Positions 35,667 through 45,651 of a stretch of DNA of 64,000 nucleotides are shown here, piece by piece. A program made the position numbers and the translations under genes. Source of the stretch: Pseudomonas sp. P8_241 (GTDB lineage Bacteria > Pseudomonadota > Gammaproteobacteria > Pseudomonadales > Pseudomonadaceae); NCBI RefSeq assembly GCF_034008315.1, contig NZ_CP125377.1, positions 1,934,001 through 1,998,000 on the forward strand, in the 5' to 3' direction. Below the pieces are notes generated by a model, which was not told where the DNA came from, did not search any database, and saw nothing but the letters and a program-made list of their open reading frames with translations. How positions within the stretch are numbered: position 1 is the stretch's first letter; each line of letters begins with the position of its first letter.

Positions 35667-37796
35667 GTGGATCGCTCTCAGTTAATCAGCGCAGCTCGCA
35701 CAAACGTCGCCGACCTCAGTCGGGGCAATTTGGGTGTGCCGCTGTTGCTGCTGGTCATGCTGGCGATGATGATGTTGCCGATACCGCCGTTCCTGCTCGA
35801 CGTGTTCTTCACGTTCAACATTGCGTTGTCGATTGTGGTCTTGCTGGTTTGCGTATACGCCCTGCGACCGCTTGATTTTGCGGTGTTCCCGACCATTCTG
35901 CTGGTGGCGACGCTGTTGCGCCTGGCGTTGAACGTGGCGTCCACGCGGGTGGTGATGCTCCACGGGCAGGATGGCCATGCGGCCGCCGGCAAGGTGATTC
36001 AGGCCTTCGGTGAGGTGGTGATCGGCGGCAACTATGTCGTGGGTATCGTGGTCTTCGCGATCCTGATGATCATCAACTTCGTCGTGGTGACCAAGGGTGC
36101 CGGGCGGATTTCCGAGGTGAGCGCGCGTTTCACCCTCGATGCGATGCCCGGCAAACAGATGGCGATCGACGCCGACCTCAACGCCGGCCTGATCGATCAG
36201 GCGCAGGCCAAGGCCCGTCGTTCGGAAGTCGCCCAGGAAGCCGAGTTCTACGGTTCCATGGACGGTGCCAGCAAGTTCGTGCGCGGTGATGCCATCGCCG
36301 GCTTGCTGATTCTGTTCATCAACCTGATCGGCGGCATGGCGGTCGGTATCTTCCAGCACGGCATGTCCTTCGGCGACGCCGGCAAGGTGTATGCGCTGCT
36401 GACCATCGGTGACGGTTTGGTGGCGCAATTGCCATCACTGTTGTTGTCCACGGCGGCCGCCATCATGGTGACCCGTGCTTCCGGTTCGGAAGACATGGGC
36501 AAACAGATCAATCGCCAGATGTTCGCCTCGCCCAAGGCGTTGGCGGTATCGGCGGGTTTGATGGCGGTCATGGGGCTCGTCCCCGGCATGCCGCACTTTT
36601 CCTTCCTGAGCATGGCAGCCCTTGCGGCGGGCGGTGCCTATCTGTTCTGGAAGAAGCAGAACGGTGCCAAGGTGCAGGCGCTGCAAGAGATCAAACGCCA
36701 GCAGGAATTGCTGCCATCGCCAGCGCGGGCCCAGGAAACCAAAGAGCTTGGTTGGGACGATGTGACGCCTATCGACATGATCGGCCTGGAAGTGGGTTAC
36801 CGCCTGATTCCACTGGTGGATCGCAACCAGGGCGGTCAGCTGCTCGCACGGATCAAGGGCGTGCGCAAGAAGCTGTCCCAGGACCTGGGTTTCCTTATGC
36901 CGACTGTGCATATTCGCGACAACCTCGACCTGGCGCCGAGTGCCTATCGCCTGACGTTGATGGGGGTGATCCTGGCGGAAGCGGAAATTTACCCGGATCG
37001 CGAATTGGCGATCAATCCGGGGCAGGTCTATGGCACGCTCAACGGTATTACCGCCAAAGACCCGGCTTTTGGCCTGGAGGCGGTCTGGATCGAAATCAGC
37101 CAGCGTGCGCAAGCGCAATCGTTAGGGTATACAGTGGTCGATGCCAGTACTGTAGTGGCCACCCACTTGAACCAGATTCTCTACAAGCATTCCAGTGAGC
37201 TGATCGGCCACGAAGAAGTGCAGCAGCTCATGCAATTGTTGGCCCGCAGCTCGCCAAAACTGGCCGAAGAGCTGGTGCCGGGAGTGGTGTCGCTGTCGCA
37301 ACTGCTCAAGGTGTTGCAAGCGTTGTTGGCTGAACAGGTGCCGGTACGCGACATCCGCAGCATTGCCGAAGCCATCGCCAATAATGCGGCCAAGAGTCAA
37401 GATACCGCCGCCCTGGTGGCTGCGGTGCGTGTCGGTGTCTCTCGCGCCATCGTCCAAAGCATTGTAGGCACTGACTCCGAGCTTCCGGTGATCACGCTGG
37501 AGCCAAGGTTGGAACAGATATTGCTCAATAGTCTGCAGAAGGCAGGGCAGGGCTCGGAAGAGGGGGTTCTGCTGGAGCCAAGCATGGCTGAAAAGCTGCA
37601 GCGCTCGTTGATCGATGCAGCGCAGCGCCAGGAGATGCAAGGTCAACCGGTGATTCTGCTGGTAGCCGGTCCGGTTCGCGCGATGCTCTCGCGATTTGGC
37701 CGGCTCGCAGTCCCGGGTTTGCACGTGTTGGCTTATCAGGAAATCCCTGACAACAAGCAAGTGACCATCGTTGCGACAGTAGGGCCCAACGGCTGA
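35667..37796 (+). CDS. flhA: FlhA, export-gate protein
   Basis: 709 residues from a GTG start with GGAACGGGGA upstream. About eight membrane helices in residues 20-325, including the conserved cytoplasmic FHIPEP-type loop (SEVSARFTLDAMPGKQMAIDADLNAGLI), then a large cytoplasmic domain (about 350-709) that forms a nonameric ring and binds chaperone-substrate complexes. It couples proton flow to export. Heads the flhA-flhF-fleN-fliA operon. Confidence 0.97.
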   Translation: MDRSQLISAARTNVADLSRGNLGVPLLLLVMLAMMMLPIPPFLLDVFFTFNIALSIVVLLVCVYALRPLDFAVFPTILLVATLLRLALNVASTRVVMLHGQDGHAAAGKVIQAFGEVVIGGNYVVGIVVFAILMIINFVVVTKGAGRISEVSARFTLDAMPGKQMAIDADLNAGLIDQAQAKARRSEVAQEAEFYGSMDGASKFVRGDAIAGLLILFINLIGGMAVGIFQHGMSFGDAGKVYALLTIGDGLVAQLPSLLLSTAAAIMVTRASGSEDMGKQINRQMFASPKALAVSAGLMAVMGLVPGMPHFSFLSMAALAAGGAYLFWKKQNGAKVQALQEIKRQQELLPSPARAQETKELGWDDVTPIDMIGLEVGYRLIPLVDRNQGGQLLARIKGVRKKLSQDLGFLMPTVHIRDNLDLAPSAYRLTLMGVILAEAEIYPDRELAINPGQVYGTLNGITAKDPAFGLEAVWIEISQRAQAQSLGYTVVDASTVVATHLNQILYKHSSELIGHEEVQQLMQLLARSSPKLAEELVPGVVSLSQLLKVLQALLAEQVPVRDIRSIAEAIANNAAKSQDTAALVAAVRVGVSRAIVQSIVGTDSELPVITLEPRLEQILLNSLQKAGQGSEEGVLLEPSMAEKLQRSLIDAAQRQEMQGQPVILLVAGPVRAMLSRFGRLAVPGLHVLAYQEIPDNKQVTIVATVGPNG

Positions 37797-37807
37797 GGTA
37801 GTGGTTT

Positions 37808-39133
37808 ATGCAAGTTAAGCGTTTTTTCGCCGCCGATATGCGTCAGGCCATGAAGCTGGTTCGTGATGAGCTGGGCGCTGATGCTGCGATCATCGGCAAC
37901 CGCCGAATCGCCGGCGGCGTCGAGCTGACTGCCGCGCTGGATTACAAGTTGTCGGCGCTGGCGCCGCGTGTGCCGAACCTCGAGCTCGAGGATGAGCTGC
38001 GCAAGACCCAGTCGCGGATCGTCACCGCCCAGGCCGAACTGAGCCTGCGCAGCGAAGGCGAGCGCGACGACAGCACCAACCTTCAGTTGTTCGCCGGCTT
38101 GCCGCTGACCGCTGCCGAGCCGTTGATTGAACCGACACTGGCCGAGCCTCGTCACCCTGCACCAGCGCCTGCTCCAGCAGCCGGTATCGATGCTCGGGTG
38201 TTCGACTCGATGCGGTTTGAGCTCAACAGTCTGCGTGAATTGATGGAAGTACAGCTCGGCTCGCTGGCGTGGAATCAGCTGCAAGGCAGCAGCCCGGGCC
38301 AGGCGAACCTGTGGCGGCGTCTGCAGCGCATTGGCCTGTCCGGCCCGTTGTCGCGTGATCTGCTGGCCATGATTACTGAAATTCAGGAGCCTCGTCAGGC
38401 CTGGCGCATGTTGCTGGCGCACCTGGCGCGAATGATCGTGACGCCGGAAATCGAGCCTCTGGAAGAAGGTGGCGTGATTGCCATGGTCGGCCCGGCCGGC
38501 ATGGGCAAGACCACCACTCTGGCCAAGCTGGCAGCCCGCTACGTGCTCAAATACGGCGCGCAGAACATTGCGCTGGTCAGCATGGACAGTTTTCGCATCG
38601 GCGCCCAGGAGCAGCTGCGCACGCTTGGCCGCATCCTCAATGTACCGGTAACCCATGTCGATCCGGGGCAGTCCCTGGTGCAGGCGCTGGAGCCTCTGAT
38701 GCGCAAGCGTGTGGTGCTGATCGATACCGCAGGCCTTCAGGCCAGCGACCCGGCGCTGCGCATGCAGCTTGAAAGCCTGGCTGGCCGTGGCATCCGCTCA
38801 AAAAATTATCTGGTCCTGGCAACCACTAGCCAAAAACAGGTTCTAACCGCCGCTTATCATAGTTACAAGCGCTGCGGGCTCGCTGGCTGCATCCTGACTA
38901 AACTGGATGAAACGGCAAGTCTGGGCGAAGTGTTGAGTCTAGCCATCAGCCATGAATTGCCGGTCGCGTATCTGACCGATGGCCCGCGGATTCCGGATGA
39001 TTTGCATCTGCCGCGTCGTCATCAACTGGTCAGTCGCGCCGTTAGCGTGCAAATGCAGGAAGAACCCAGCGAAGAAGCCATGGCTGACATGTTCGCTGAC
39101 ATCTACCACAGCCCCACCAAGCAGGTAGGCTGA
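37808..39133 (+). CDS. flhF: FlhF, SRP-type GTPase for polar flagellar placement
   Basis: 441 residues: basic N-terminal part (MQVKRFFAADMRQAMKLVRDELG), a variable linker rich in Ala/Pro (about 95-135), and the NG GTPase domain with G1 GPAGMGKTTT near residue 228-237, SMDSFRIGAQEQL (G2), VVLIDTAG (G3) and TKLDE (G4). FlhF marks the pole where the first flagellar structures assemble. Followed by fleN, which counteracts it. Confidence 0.97.
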   Translation: MQVKRFFAADMRQAMKLVRDELGADAAIIGNRRIAGGVELTAALDYKLSALAPRVPNLELEDELRKTQSRIVTAQAELSLRSEGERDDSTNLQLFAGLPLTAAEPLIEPTLAEPRHPAPAPAPAAGIDARVFDSMRFELNSLRELMEVQLGSLAWNQLQGSSPGQANLWRRLQRIGLSGPLSRDLLAMITEIQEPRQAWRMLLAHLARMIVTPEIEPLEEGGVIAMVGPAGMGKTTTLAKLAARYVLKYGAQNIALVSMDSFRIGAQEQLRTLGRILNVPVTHVDPGQSLVQALEPLMRKRVVLIDTAGLQASDPALRMQLESLAGRGIRSKNYLVLATTSQKQVLTAAYHSYKRCGLAGCILTKLDETASLGEVLSLAISHELPVAYLTDGPRIPDDLHLPRRHQLVSRAVSVQMQEEPSEEAMADMFADIYHSPTKQVG

Positions 39134-39249
39134 GGTGAAAATGAATAGTTTTTGTACCTACATCGATGGTCTGCCATGCATTGTTCCGTTTGTGAACGCG
39201 CAGCCAGTAATGTGGCCTCCGTCTATGCAAGACAAGGTAATGGAATAAC

Positions 39250-40080
39250 ATGGGCAGCATGCATCCTGTACAGGTGATCGCGGTGACCGGCGGCAAAGGT
39301 GGCGTCGGGAAAACTAATGTGTCAGTGAACTTGTCGCTGGCCTTGGCGGAACTAGGCCGGCGCGTCATGTTGCTGGACGCCGACCTGGGGCTGGCGAACG
39401 TCGACGTTCTGCTGGGCCTGACACCCAAACGTACCCTGGCCGACGTGATCGAAGGCCGCTGCGAGCTGCGCGACGTTCTGTTGCAGGGCCCCGGTGGCAT
39501 TCGCATCGTTCCGGCGGCGTCCGGCACCCAGAGCATGGTTCACTTGAGCCCGGCTCAACACGCCGGCCTGATCCAGGCATTCAGTGATATCGGCGACAAT
39601 CTCGATGTGCTGGTGATCGATACCGCCGCCGGTATCGGTGAGTCGGTCGTCAGCTTCGTTCGCGCCGCTCAGGAAGTGTTGCTGGTGGTCTGCGACGAGC
39701 CGACATCCATCACCGATGCCTACGCCTTGATCAAGTTGCTCAACCGCGACTACGGCATGAACCGTTTCCGCGTCCTGGCCAACATGGCCCAGAGTCCGCA
39801 GGAAGGGCGCAACCTGTTCGCCAAGTTGACCAAGGTCACCGACCGCTTCCTCGACGTCGCGCTGCAATACGTCGGCGCCGTGCCTTATGACGAAAGCGTG
39901 CGCAAGGCTGTGCAGAAGCAACGCGCCGTATATGAAGCCTTCCCGCGTTCCAAATGCTCGCTGGCGTTCAAGGCGATCGCGCAGAAGGTCGACACCTGGC
40001 CGCTGCCCGCCAACCCGCGTGGGCACCTGGAGTTTTTCGTCGAGCGCCTCGTGCAACAAACGGCAGGACCGGTGTTATGA
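39250..40080 (+). CDS. fleN: FleN, MinD-like ATPase limiting flagellar number
   Basis: 276 residues. Deviant Walker A GGKGGVGKT near residues 14-22, switch motifs DADLGLANVD and VLVIDTAAGIG, and a C-terminal amphipathic end, all as in FlhG/FleN. FleN binds FleQ and, with ATP, dampens its activity so that few flagella are made; it also takes part in c-di-GMP control of biofilm genes. ATG 39250 was taken; ATG 39259 is possible. Overlaps fliA by 4 bases. Confidence 0.96.
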   Translation: MGSMHPVQVIAVTGGKGGVGKTNVSVNLSLALAELGRRVMLLDADLGLANVDVLLGLTPKRTLADVIEGRCELRDVLLQGPGGIRIVPAASGTQSMVHLSPAQHAGLIQAFSDIGDNLDVLVIDTAAGIGESVVSFVRAAQEVLLVVCDEPTSITDAYALIKLLNRDYGMNRFRVLANMAQSPQEGRNLFAKLTKVTDRFLDVALQYVGAVPYDESVRKAVQKQRAVYEAFPRSKCSLAFKAIAQKVDTWPLPANPRGHLEFFVERLVQQTAGPVL

Positions 40081-40817
40081 CCGCCAGCGGCTACAACCTC
40101 TACAAGCAATCGGCCCGCGATGCGCAGTACGAGCTGATCGAGCGTTACGCGCCGCTGGTCAAACGCATTGCCTACCACTTGCTGGCGCGTCTGCCGGCCA
40201 GTGTCCAGGTCGAAGACTTGATCCAGGCCGGGATGATCGGTCTGCTTGAAGTCTCGACCAAATACGACGCCAGCAAAGGCGCCAGTTTCGAGACGTACGC
40301 GGGCATACGAATCCGCGGCGCGATGCTCGATGAAGTGCGCAAGGGAGACTGGGCACCCCGTTCGGTTCACCGCAATACGCGCATGGTCAGCGACGCGATT
40401 CGCTCGATTGAAGCTAAAACCGGCCGTGACGCTAAAGATCACGAGGTTGCGGCCGAACTCCAATTGAGTCTCGATGATTATTACGGAATTTTGAACGACA
40501 CCCTGGGTAGCCGGTTATTCAGTTTCGACGACCTGTTGCAGGACGGCGAACATGAGGGGCTGCACGAGGATGGCGCGAGTGCTCATCTCGAGCCGTCTCG
40601 CGATCTGGAAGATGAACGCTTCCAGGCAGCGCTGGCGGACGCGATTGCCAATTTGCCGGAGCGTGAGCGACTGGTGTTGGCGCTGTACTACGACGAAGAG
40701 TTGAATCTCAAGGAAATCGGGGAGGTCCTGGGGGTCAGCGAATCTCGGGTCAGCCAGTTACACAGCCAGTGCGCGGCCCGTTTGCGGGGGCGTTTGGGGG
40801 AGTGGCGAGCGCGCTGA
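40077..40817 (+). CDS. fliA: FliA, flagellar sigma factor (sigma-28)
   Basis: 246 residues from ATG 40077, which overlaps the fleN stop (ATGA); longer frames inside fleN are excluded. Region 2 (YAPLVKRIAYHLLARLPASVQVEDLIQAGMIGLLE), region 3 and region 4 (LPERERLVLALYYDEELNLKEIGEVLGVSESRVSQLHSQ type) are all present. It directs late genes such as fliC and is held by FlgM (not in the window) until hook completion. Confidence 0.97.
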   Translation: MTASGYNLYKQSARDAQYELIERYAPLVKRIAYHLLARLPASVQVEDLIQAGMIGLLEVSTKYDASKGASFETYAGIRIRGAMLDEVRKGDWAPRSVHRNTRMVSDAIRSIEAKTGRDAKDHEVAAELQLSLDDYYGILNDTLGSRLFSFDDLLQDGEHEGLHEDGASAHLEPSRDLEDERFQAALADAIANLPERERLVLALYYDEELNLKEIGEVLGVSESRVSQLHSQCAARLRGRLGEWRAR

Positions 40818-40928
40818 AGGCAGTGTGGGGACACTGCGAATGGAGCTGGTGTGGCGTTGAACTGCACCGGTCTCGATCTGTTGTGCTCCAGACAGTCATT
40901 GAGTGCTTTGCCGGATTGAATGAAATGG

Positions 40929-40952
40929 CGCGTCCAGGTGCTGGGCGCGTTT
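40929..40952 (+). terminator. Terminator-like hairpin after fliA
   Basis: CGCGTCCAG (40929-40937) pairs with CTGGGCGCG (40941-40949) around GTG, one T-G wobble, followed by only three T. An additional GCAGTGT/ACACTGC hairpin (40820-40837) lies just after the fliA stop. They may end or attenuate the flhA-fliA transcript before cheY. Confidence 0.5.
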
Positions 40953-40972
40953 AAGACTGCTTGGAGGTCGAA

Positions 40973-41356
40973 TTGGACAAGAACATGAAAATCCTCATCG
41001 TTGATGACTTCTCAACGATGCGGCGGATCATCAAGAACCTGCTGCGTGACCTTGGGTTCACCAACACCGTCGAGGCCGATGATGGCACTACCGCCATTCC
41101 GGTGCTCAACAGCGGAAGCATCGACTTTCTGGTAACGGACTGGAACATGCCGGGCATGACCGGCATCGATCTGCTGCGCCACGTGCGTGCCGATGAAAAG
41201 CTCAAGCACCTGCCGGTGTTGATGGTAACCGCTGAAGCCAAGCGTGAGCAGATCATCGAAGCGGCCCAGGCCGGCGTTAACGGCTATGTGGTCAAACCCT
41301 TCACAGCCCAGGCGTTGAAAGAAAAAATCGAGAAGATTTTCGAACGCATCGGTTGA
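40973..41356 (+). CDS. cheY: CheY, chemotaxis response regulator
   Basis: 127 residues from TTG 40973, chosen because GGAGG lies 5 bases upstream; ATG 40985 ([10 protein letters not shown], 123 residues) is 17 bases from that site and so less well placed. Single receiver domain with phospho-acceptor Asp56 in TDWNMPGM, Thr in MVTAEA and the conserved Lys in VVKPFTA. CheY-P binds FliM to reverse or pause the motor. Next genes are cheZ and cheA. Confidence 0.96.
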   Translation: MDKNMKILIVDDFSTMRRIIKNLLRDLGFTNTVEADDGTTAIPVLNSGSIDFLVTDWNMPGMTGIDLLRHVRADEKLKHLPVLMVTAEAKREQIIEAAQAGVNGYVVKPFTAQALKEKIEKIFERIG

Positions 41357-41375
41357 ACGGCGCCACGGGGGAGCT

Positions 41376-42164
41376 ATGGGGAATAACGAATCTTCATTGG
41401 GCGATTTTGAATCGACCCTGAAAAAACACGCCGTCGAATTGGTCGCAAGCCTTGAAAAAGGCAAGTTCGGCGACGCTGTGCAATTGATCCATGAGCTCAA
41501 TCAGACCCGTGATCGCGGCCTGTATCAGGAGGTGGGCAAGCTCACCCGCGAGCTGCATAGCGCGATCGTCAATTTTCAGATTGACCCGCACATGCCGCAA
41601 GCCGCAGAAGTGTCCCAGATCACCGACGCCGCCGAGCGTCTGGGCTACGTTGTGAAGCTGACCGAAGCCGCGGCCAATCGCACCATGGACCTGGTCGAAA
41701 GCGCCACGCCACTGGTCAACAGCCTGGGTGATGAAGCCCAGGCCTTGAGCACGGACTGGGGGCGCTTCATGCGTCGCGAAGTCGGGGCCGAAGAATTTCG
41801 CGAGCTGGCACGACGGGTCGACGGTTTTCTGTCGCGCAGCAGTGTCGATAGTCGTGCGGTGTCGAGCAACCTTAACGACATCCTGCTCGCCCAGGATTAC
41901 CAGGACCTCACGGGGCAGGTGATCAAGCGCGTGACCCAGTTGGTCACCGAAGTTGAAAGCAACTTGCTCAAGCTCGTGCTGATGGCCAGTCAGGTGGACC
42001 GCTTTGCGGGCATCGAACATGACCGTGCCGCGATGCTTGCAGAAAAAGATCCACAAAAACATCTCTCTCAGGGTGAAGGTCCGCAGATTCATGCCGATAA
42101 AAGAGAAGACGTTGTGTCCGGTCAGGACGATGTGGACGATTTGTTATCCAGCCTAGGGTTCTAG
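41376..42164 (+). CDS. cheZ: CheZ, CheY-P phosphatase
   Basis: 262 residues, long helical hairpin typical of CheZ with the catalytic Gln region LLAQDYQDLTGQVIKRV near 170-186, and the C-terminal CheY-binding tail DDVDDLLSSLGF at the very end. It removes phosphate from CheY-P, setting signal lifetime. GGGGGAG precedes the start. A T-rich gap of 54 bases separates it from cheA. Confidence 0.95.
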   Translation: MGNNESSLGDFESTLKKHAVELVASLEKGKFGDAVQLIHELNQTRDRGLYQEVGKLTRELHSAIVNFQIDPHMPQAAEVSQITDAAERLGYVVKLTEAAANRTMDLVESATPLVNSLGDEAQALSTDWGRFMRREVGAEEFRELARRVDGFLSRSSVDSRAVSSNLNDILLAQDYQDLTGQVIKRVTQLVTEVESNLLKLVLMASQVDRFAGIEHDRAAMLAEKDPQKHLSQGEGPQIHADKREDVVSGQDDVDDLLSSLGF

Positions 42165-42218
42165 CGTTTTAGCATTTTAGGTTTTTGGGTTTTTTGACCT
42201 TTAGGAGCACCCCCCTAC

Positions 42219-44465
42219 ATGAGCTTCGGCGCCGATGAAGAGATCCTTCAGGATTTCCTGGTTGAGGCCGGCGAGATTCTAGAGCAACTGTCCGAACAAC
42301 TGGTCGAGCTGGAAAGCCGTCCGGATGATGCGGATTTGCTCAATGCAATTTTTCGCGGTTTTCACACTGTAAAAGGGGGCGCCGGCTTCCTCCAGCTCAA
42401 CGAGCTGGTGGAGTGCTGCCACATCGCCGAGAACGTGTTCGACATCTTGCGCAAGGGTGAGCGTCGCGTCGATTCGGAGTTGATGGACGTGGTGCTCGAA
42501 GCACTGGACGCGGTGAACGGTATGTTCAGCGAAGTCCGCGAGCGCTGCCCGATCACGGCCGCCACACCTCAATTGCTCGCCGCACTGGCGCGTCTGGCAG
42601 AACCTCAGGCAGCTGACGAGGCGGCGCCTGCCCCCGTCGCCGAAGTGGTTGGCGCTCCTCAAAGCGAATCGGGTGACATCACCGACAACGAATTCGAACA
42701 ACTGCTGGATTCGCTGAACGCCGTCAAGGCACAGGCCGAGGCGCCGGCGGCTGCTCCAGTCTCGGCCGGCAATGCCGCGGCAAGCGATGAAATCACCGAT
42801 GCCGAGTTCGAGTCCCTGCTCGATCAATTGCACGGTAAAGGCCAGTTCGCCGTCGACGCAATCGCGCCAGCGCCTGTTGCGCCACCAGCGCCGAAAGCCG
42901 CTGGCGACAGCTCCGACATTACCGATGAAGAATTCGAAGCGCTGCTCGATCAGCTGCACGGCAAGGGTAACTTTGCCGTCGAAGCGCTGGAATCGGCGAT
43001 TGCCTCGGTGCCCGTGCCCGCAGCGCCAAGCGCTGTAGCGGCCGGTAGCGATCTGATCACCGACCACGAGTTCGAATCGCTGCTCGACGAGCTGCATGGC
43101 AAAGGCAAGTTCAGCGAAGTCGGCACCGCGAAGGTGGTGAGCGGGGCGAGTGCGTCCGTCGCGGCCCCGGCAGTCAAAGCCGCCGCGCCCACGCCTGTAG
43201 CCAAGGCCCCGGAACCGAAAGCCCAAGCGCCTGCCGCAGCACCGGCGCCGGCCCGCGCTGTCGCCGCGCCGCCGGCGGAAAAAACGGCCAGCGAAGCCGA
43301 GACCACCGTGCGGGTCGATACCGCGCGTCTCGACGAAATCATGAACATGGTCGGCGAGTTGGTGCTGGTGCGTAACCGCCTGGTACGCCTGGGTGCCAAC
43401 AGCGCCGATGAAGCCATGTCCAAGGCGGTGTCGAACCTCGATGTGGTGACGGCCGACCTGCAAACCGCGGTCATGAAGACCCGGATGCAACCGATCAAGA
43501 AAGTCTTCGGGCGCTTCCCGCGCCTGGTTCGCGACCTGGCTCGGCAGCTCAAGAAAGAGATCAACCTGGAGCTGGTCGGCGAAGAAACCGACCTCGACAA
43601 GAACCTCGTCGAAGCCCTGGCCGACCCATTGGTCCACTTGGTGCGCAACGCGGTCGACCACGGCATCGAGTCGCCGGAAGAACGCGAAGCCTCGGGCAAG
43701 GCACGTGGCGGCAAGGTGGTTCTGGCCGCCGAGCAGGAAGGCGATCACATCCTGCTGTCGATCTCCGATGACGGCAAAGGCATGGACCCGAACGTCCTGC
43801 GTTCCATCGCGGTAAAACGTGGCGTGATGGACAAGGACGCGGCCGATCGCCTGAGCGATACCGAGTGCTACAACCTGATCTTCGCCCCGGGCTTCTCGAC
43901 CAAGACCGAGATTTCCGACGTGTCGGGTCGCGGCGTGGGCATGGACGTGGTGAAAACCAAGATTTCCCAGCTCAACGGTTCGATCAATATCTACTCGGCC
44001 AAGGGCCAGGGCTCGAAAATCGTCATCAAGGTGCCACTGACCCTCGCGATCATGCCGACGCTGATGGTGATGCTTGGCAACCAGGCGTTTGCGTTCCCGC
44101 TGGTGAACGTCAACGAGATCTTCCACCTTGACCTGTCGACCACCAACGTCGTCGATGGCCAGGAAGTGGTGATCGTACGGGACAAGGCCTTGCCATTGTT
44201 CTACCTCAAGCGCTGGCTGGTCAGTTCCGCCGCTCACGAAGAGCAGCGCGAAGGCCATGTGGTGATCCTTTCGGTGGGCACTCAGCGGATCGGCTTCGTC
44301 GTCGATCAACTGGTGGGCCAGGAAGAAGTGGTCATCAAGCCATTGGGCAAAATGCTTCAGGGAACGCCGGGCATGTCGGGCGCCACCATTACCGGTGACG
44401 GTCGCATCGCGCTGATCCTCGATGTCCCGAGCATGCTCAAGCGTTACGCCACACGGCGTATTTGA
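42219..44465 (+). CDS. cheA: CheA, chemotaxis histidine kinase with repeated CheY-binding-like motifs
   Basis: 748 residues. Hpt domain P1 with phospho-acceptor His49 in [11 protein letters not shown]; then instead of a single folded P2, a linker rich in Ala/Pro bears four copies of an ITDxEFExLLDxLHGKG-type motif starting at residues 153, 191, 233 and 279. Dimerisation P3 (about 360-430), kinase P4 ([25 protein letters not shown]) and CheW-like P5 (about 600-748) follow. It phosphorylates CheY and CheB in response to receptors at the pole. Confidence 0.97.
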   Translation: MSFGADEEILQDFLVEAGEILEQLSEQLVELESRPDDADLLNAIFRGFHTVKGGAGFLQLNELVECCHIAENVFDILRKGERRVDSELMDVVLEALDAVNGMFSEVRERCPITAATPQLLAALARLAEPQAADEAAPAPVAEVVGAPQSESGDITDNEFEQLLDSLNAVKAQAEAPAAAPVSAGNAAASDEITDAEFESLLDQLHGKGQFAVDAIAPAPVAPPAPKAAGDSSDITDEEFEALLDQLHGKGNFAVEALESAIASVPVPAAPSAVAAGSDLITDHEFESLLDELHGKGKFSEVGTAKVVSGASASVAAPAVKAAAPTPVAKAPEPKAQAPAAAPAPARAVAAPPAEKTASEAETTVRVDTARLDEIMNMVGELVLVRNRLVRLGANSADEAMSKAVSNLDVVTADLQTAVMKTRMQPIKKVFGRFPRLVRDLARQLKKEINLELVGEETDLDKNLVEALADPLVHLVRNAVDHGIESPEEREASGKARGGKVVLAAEQEGDHILLSISDDGKGMDPNVLRSIAVKRGVMDKDAADRLSDTECYNLIFAPGFSTKTEISDVSGRGVGMDVVKTKISQLNGSINIYSAKGQGSKIVIKVPLTLAIMPTLMVMLGNQAFAFPLVNVNEIFHLDLSTTNVVDGQEVVIVRDKALPLFYLKRWLVSSAAHEEQREGHVVILSVGTQRIGFVVDQLVGQEEVVIKPLGKMLQGTPGMSGATITGDGRIALILDVPSMLKRYATRRI
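42675..43115 (+). repeat. Four in-frame repeats within the cheA linker
   Basis: Protein repeats at 42675-42725 ([17 protein letters not shown]), 42789-42851, 42915-42977 and 43053-43115. The last three share ITD-x-EFE-x-LLD-x-LHGKG-x-F nearly exactly; the first is shorter and more diverged. Spacers of 21 to 27 codons are Ala/Pro-rich. Confidence 0.95.
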
Positions 44466-44514
44466 TTCTGGTGGGGCGGGGCGACCGAGCTTCGCTCCAT
44501 CTAATGGAGTGTTT

Positions 44515-45651
44515 ATGGCAGTCAAAGTCCTGGTGGTGGATGATTCGGGTTTTTTCCGCCGCCGCGTCTCGGAAATTCTTTCAGCGGATTCCAATATCCA
44601 GGTCGTCGGCACCGCAACCAACGGCAAAGAGGCGATTGATCAAGCGTTGGCCCTCAAGCCCGACGTGATCACCATGGACTACGAGATGCCGATGATGGAC
44701 GGCATCACCGCCGTGCGGCACATCATGCAACGCTGCCCGACCCCGGTGTTGATGTTCTCTTCGCTGACCCATGAAGGCGCCCGGGTGACCCTCGATGCGC
44801 TGGATGCCGGCGCTGTGGATTTTCTGCCGAAAAATTTCGAAGACATCTCGCGCAACCCCGAGAAGGTCAAGCAACTGCTGTGCGAAAAGATCCTGAGCAT
44901 CTCGCGCAGCAACCGTCGTGTCAGCACCTACAGTGCTCCGGCGCCAGTGCACGCCCCGGCCCCGGCCCCGGCCCCTGCGCCTTCGAGCATTGGCAGTTAC
45001 GCCAGCAGCGTGCCTGCACGCCCGGTCCCGACACCGGTCCCTGCGCGTTCCCATGCGCCTGCGCCGTCGTCGCCAGCGCCCAAACGCAAAGCCTACAAAC
45101 TGCTGGCCATCGGTACGTCCACGGGCGGGCCGGTTGCCCTGCAGCGGGTCTTGACCCAATTGCCGGCCAACTTCCCGGCACCGATCGTGTTGATCCAGCA
45201 CATGCCGGCCGCGTTCACCAAAGCCTTCGCCGAGCGTCTGGACAAGCTCTGCCGCATCAGCGTCAAGGAAGCCGAGGATGGCGACATCCTGCGACCTGGC
45301 CTGGCGCTGCTGGCGCCGGGCGGCAAACAGATGATGGTCGATGGTCGGGGCGCGGTGAAAATCCTCCCGGGCGACGAACGTCTGAATTACAAGCCGTGCG
45401 TGGACATCACGTTCGGTTCGGCGGCCAAGACCTACGGTGACAAAGTTCTGGCGGTTGTGTTGACCGGCATGGGTGCCGACGGCCGCGAAGGCGCGCGCCT
45501 GCTCAAGCAGGGCGGCAGTACGATCTGGGCTCAGGACGAAGCCAGTTGCGTGATCTACGGCATGCCGATGGCCATCGTCAAAGCTGAACTCGCCGACGCG
45601 GTGTACAGCCTGGACGAGATCGGCCGGCACATCGTCGAGGCGTGCGTCTGA
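44515..45651 (+). CDS. cheB: CheB, protein-glutamate methylesterase
   Basis: 378 residues from ATG 44515 (TGGAG upstream); the frame extends further 5' into cheA without support. Receiver domain with Asp55 ([10 protein letters not shown]), a Pro/Ala-rich linker (about 140-185), and the methylesterase domain with catalytic Ser (IGTSTGGP), His (QHMPAAF) and Asp (MGADGREG). It demethylates or deamidates chemoreceptors for adaptation. No cheR is next to it. Stop overlaps motC start. Confidence 0.96.
   Translation: MAVKVLVVDDSGFFRRRVSEILSADSNIQVVGTATNGKEAIDQALALKPDVITMDYEMPMMDGITAVRHIMQRCPTPVLMFSSLTHEGARVTLDALDAGAVDFLPKNFEDISRNPEKVKQLLCEKILSISRSNRRVSTYSAPAPVHAPAPAPAPAPSSIGSYASSVPARPVPTPVPARSHAPAPSSPAPKRKAYKLLAIGTSTGGPVALQRVLTQLPANFPAPIVLIQHMPAAFTKAFAERLDKLCRISVKEAEDGDILRPGLALLAPGGKQMMVDGRGAVKILPGDERLNYKPCVDITFGSAAKTYGDKVLAVVLTGMGADGREGARLLKQGGSTIWAQDEASCVIYGMPMAIVKAELADAVYSLDEIGRHIVEACV

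Noticed and set aside
40885..40915. GCCGGATT upstream of cheY as a sigma-28 -10
   Set aside because: The -35 at 15 bases is GACA and the -10 matches poorly.
42279..44627. Long open frame on the minus strand across cheA (and similar ones opposite flgK, flgH-flgI, fliF)
   Set aside because: They mirror GC-rich coding genes, have His/Arg-rich unnatural composition and no ribosome sites.
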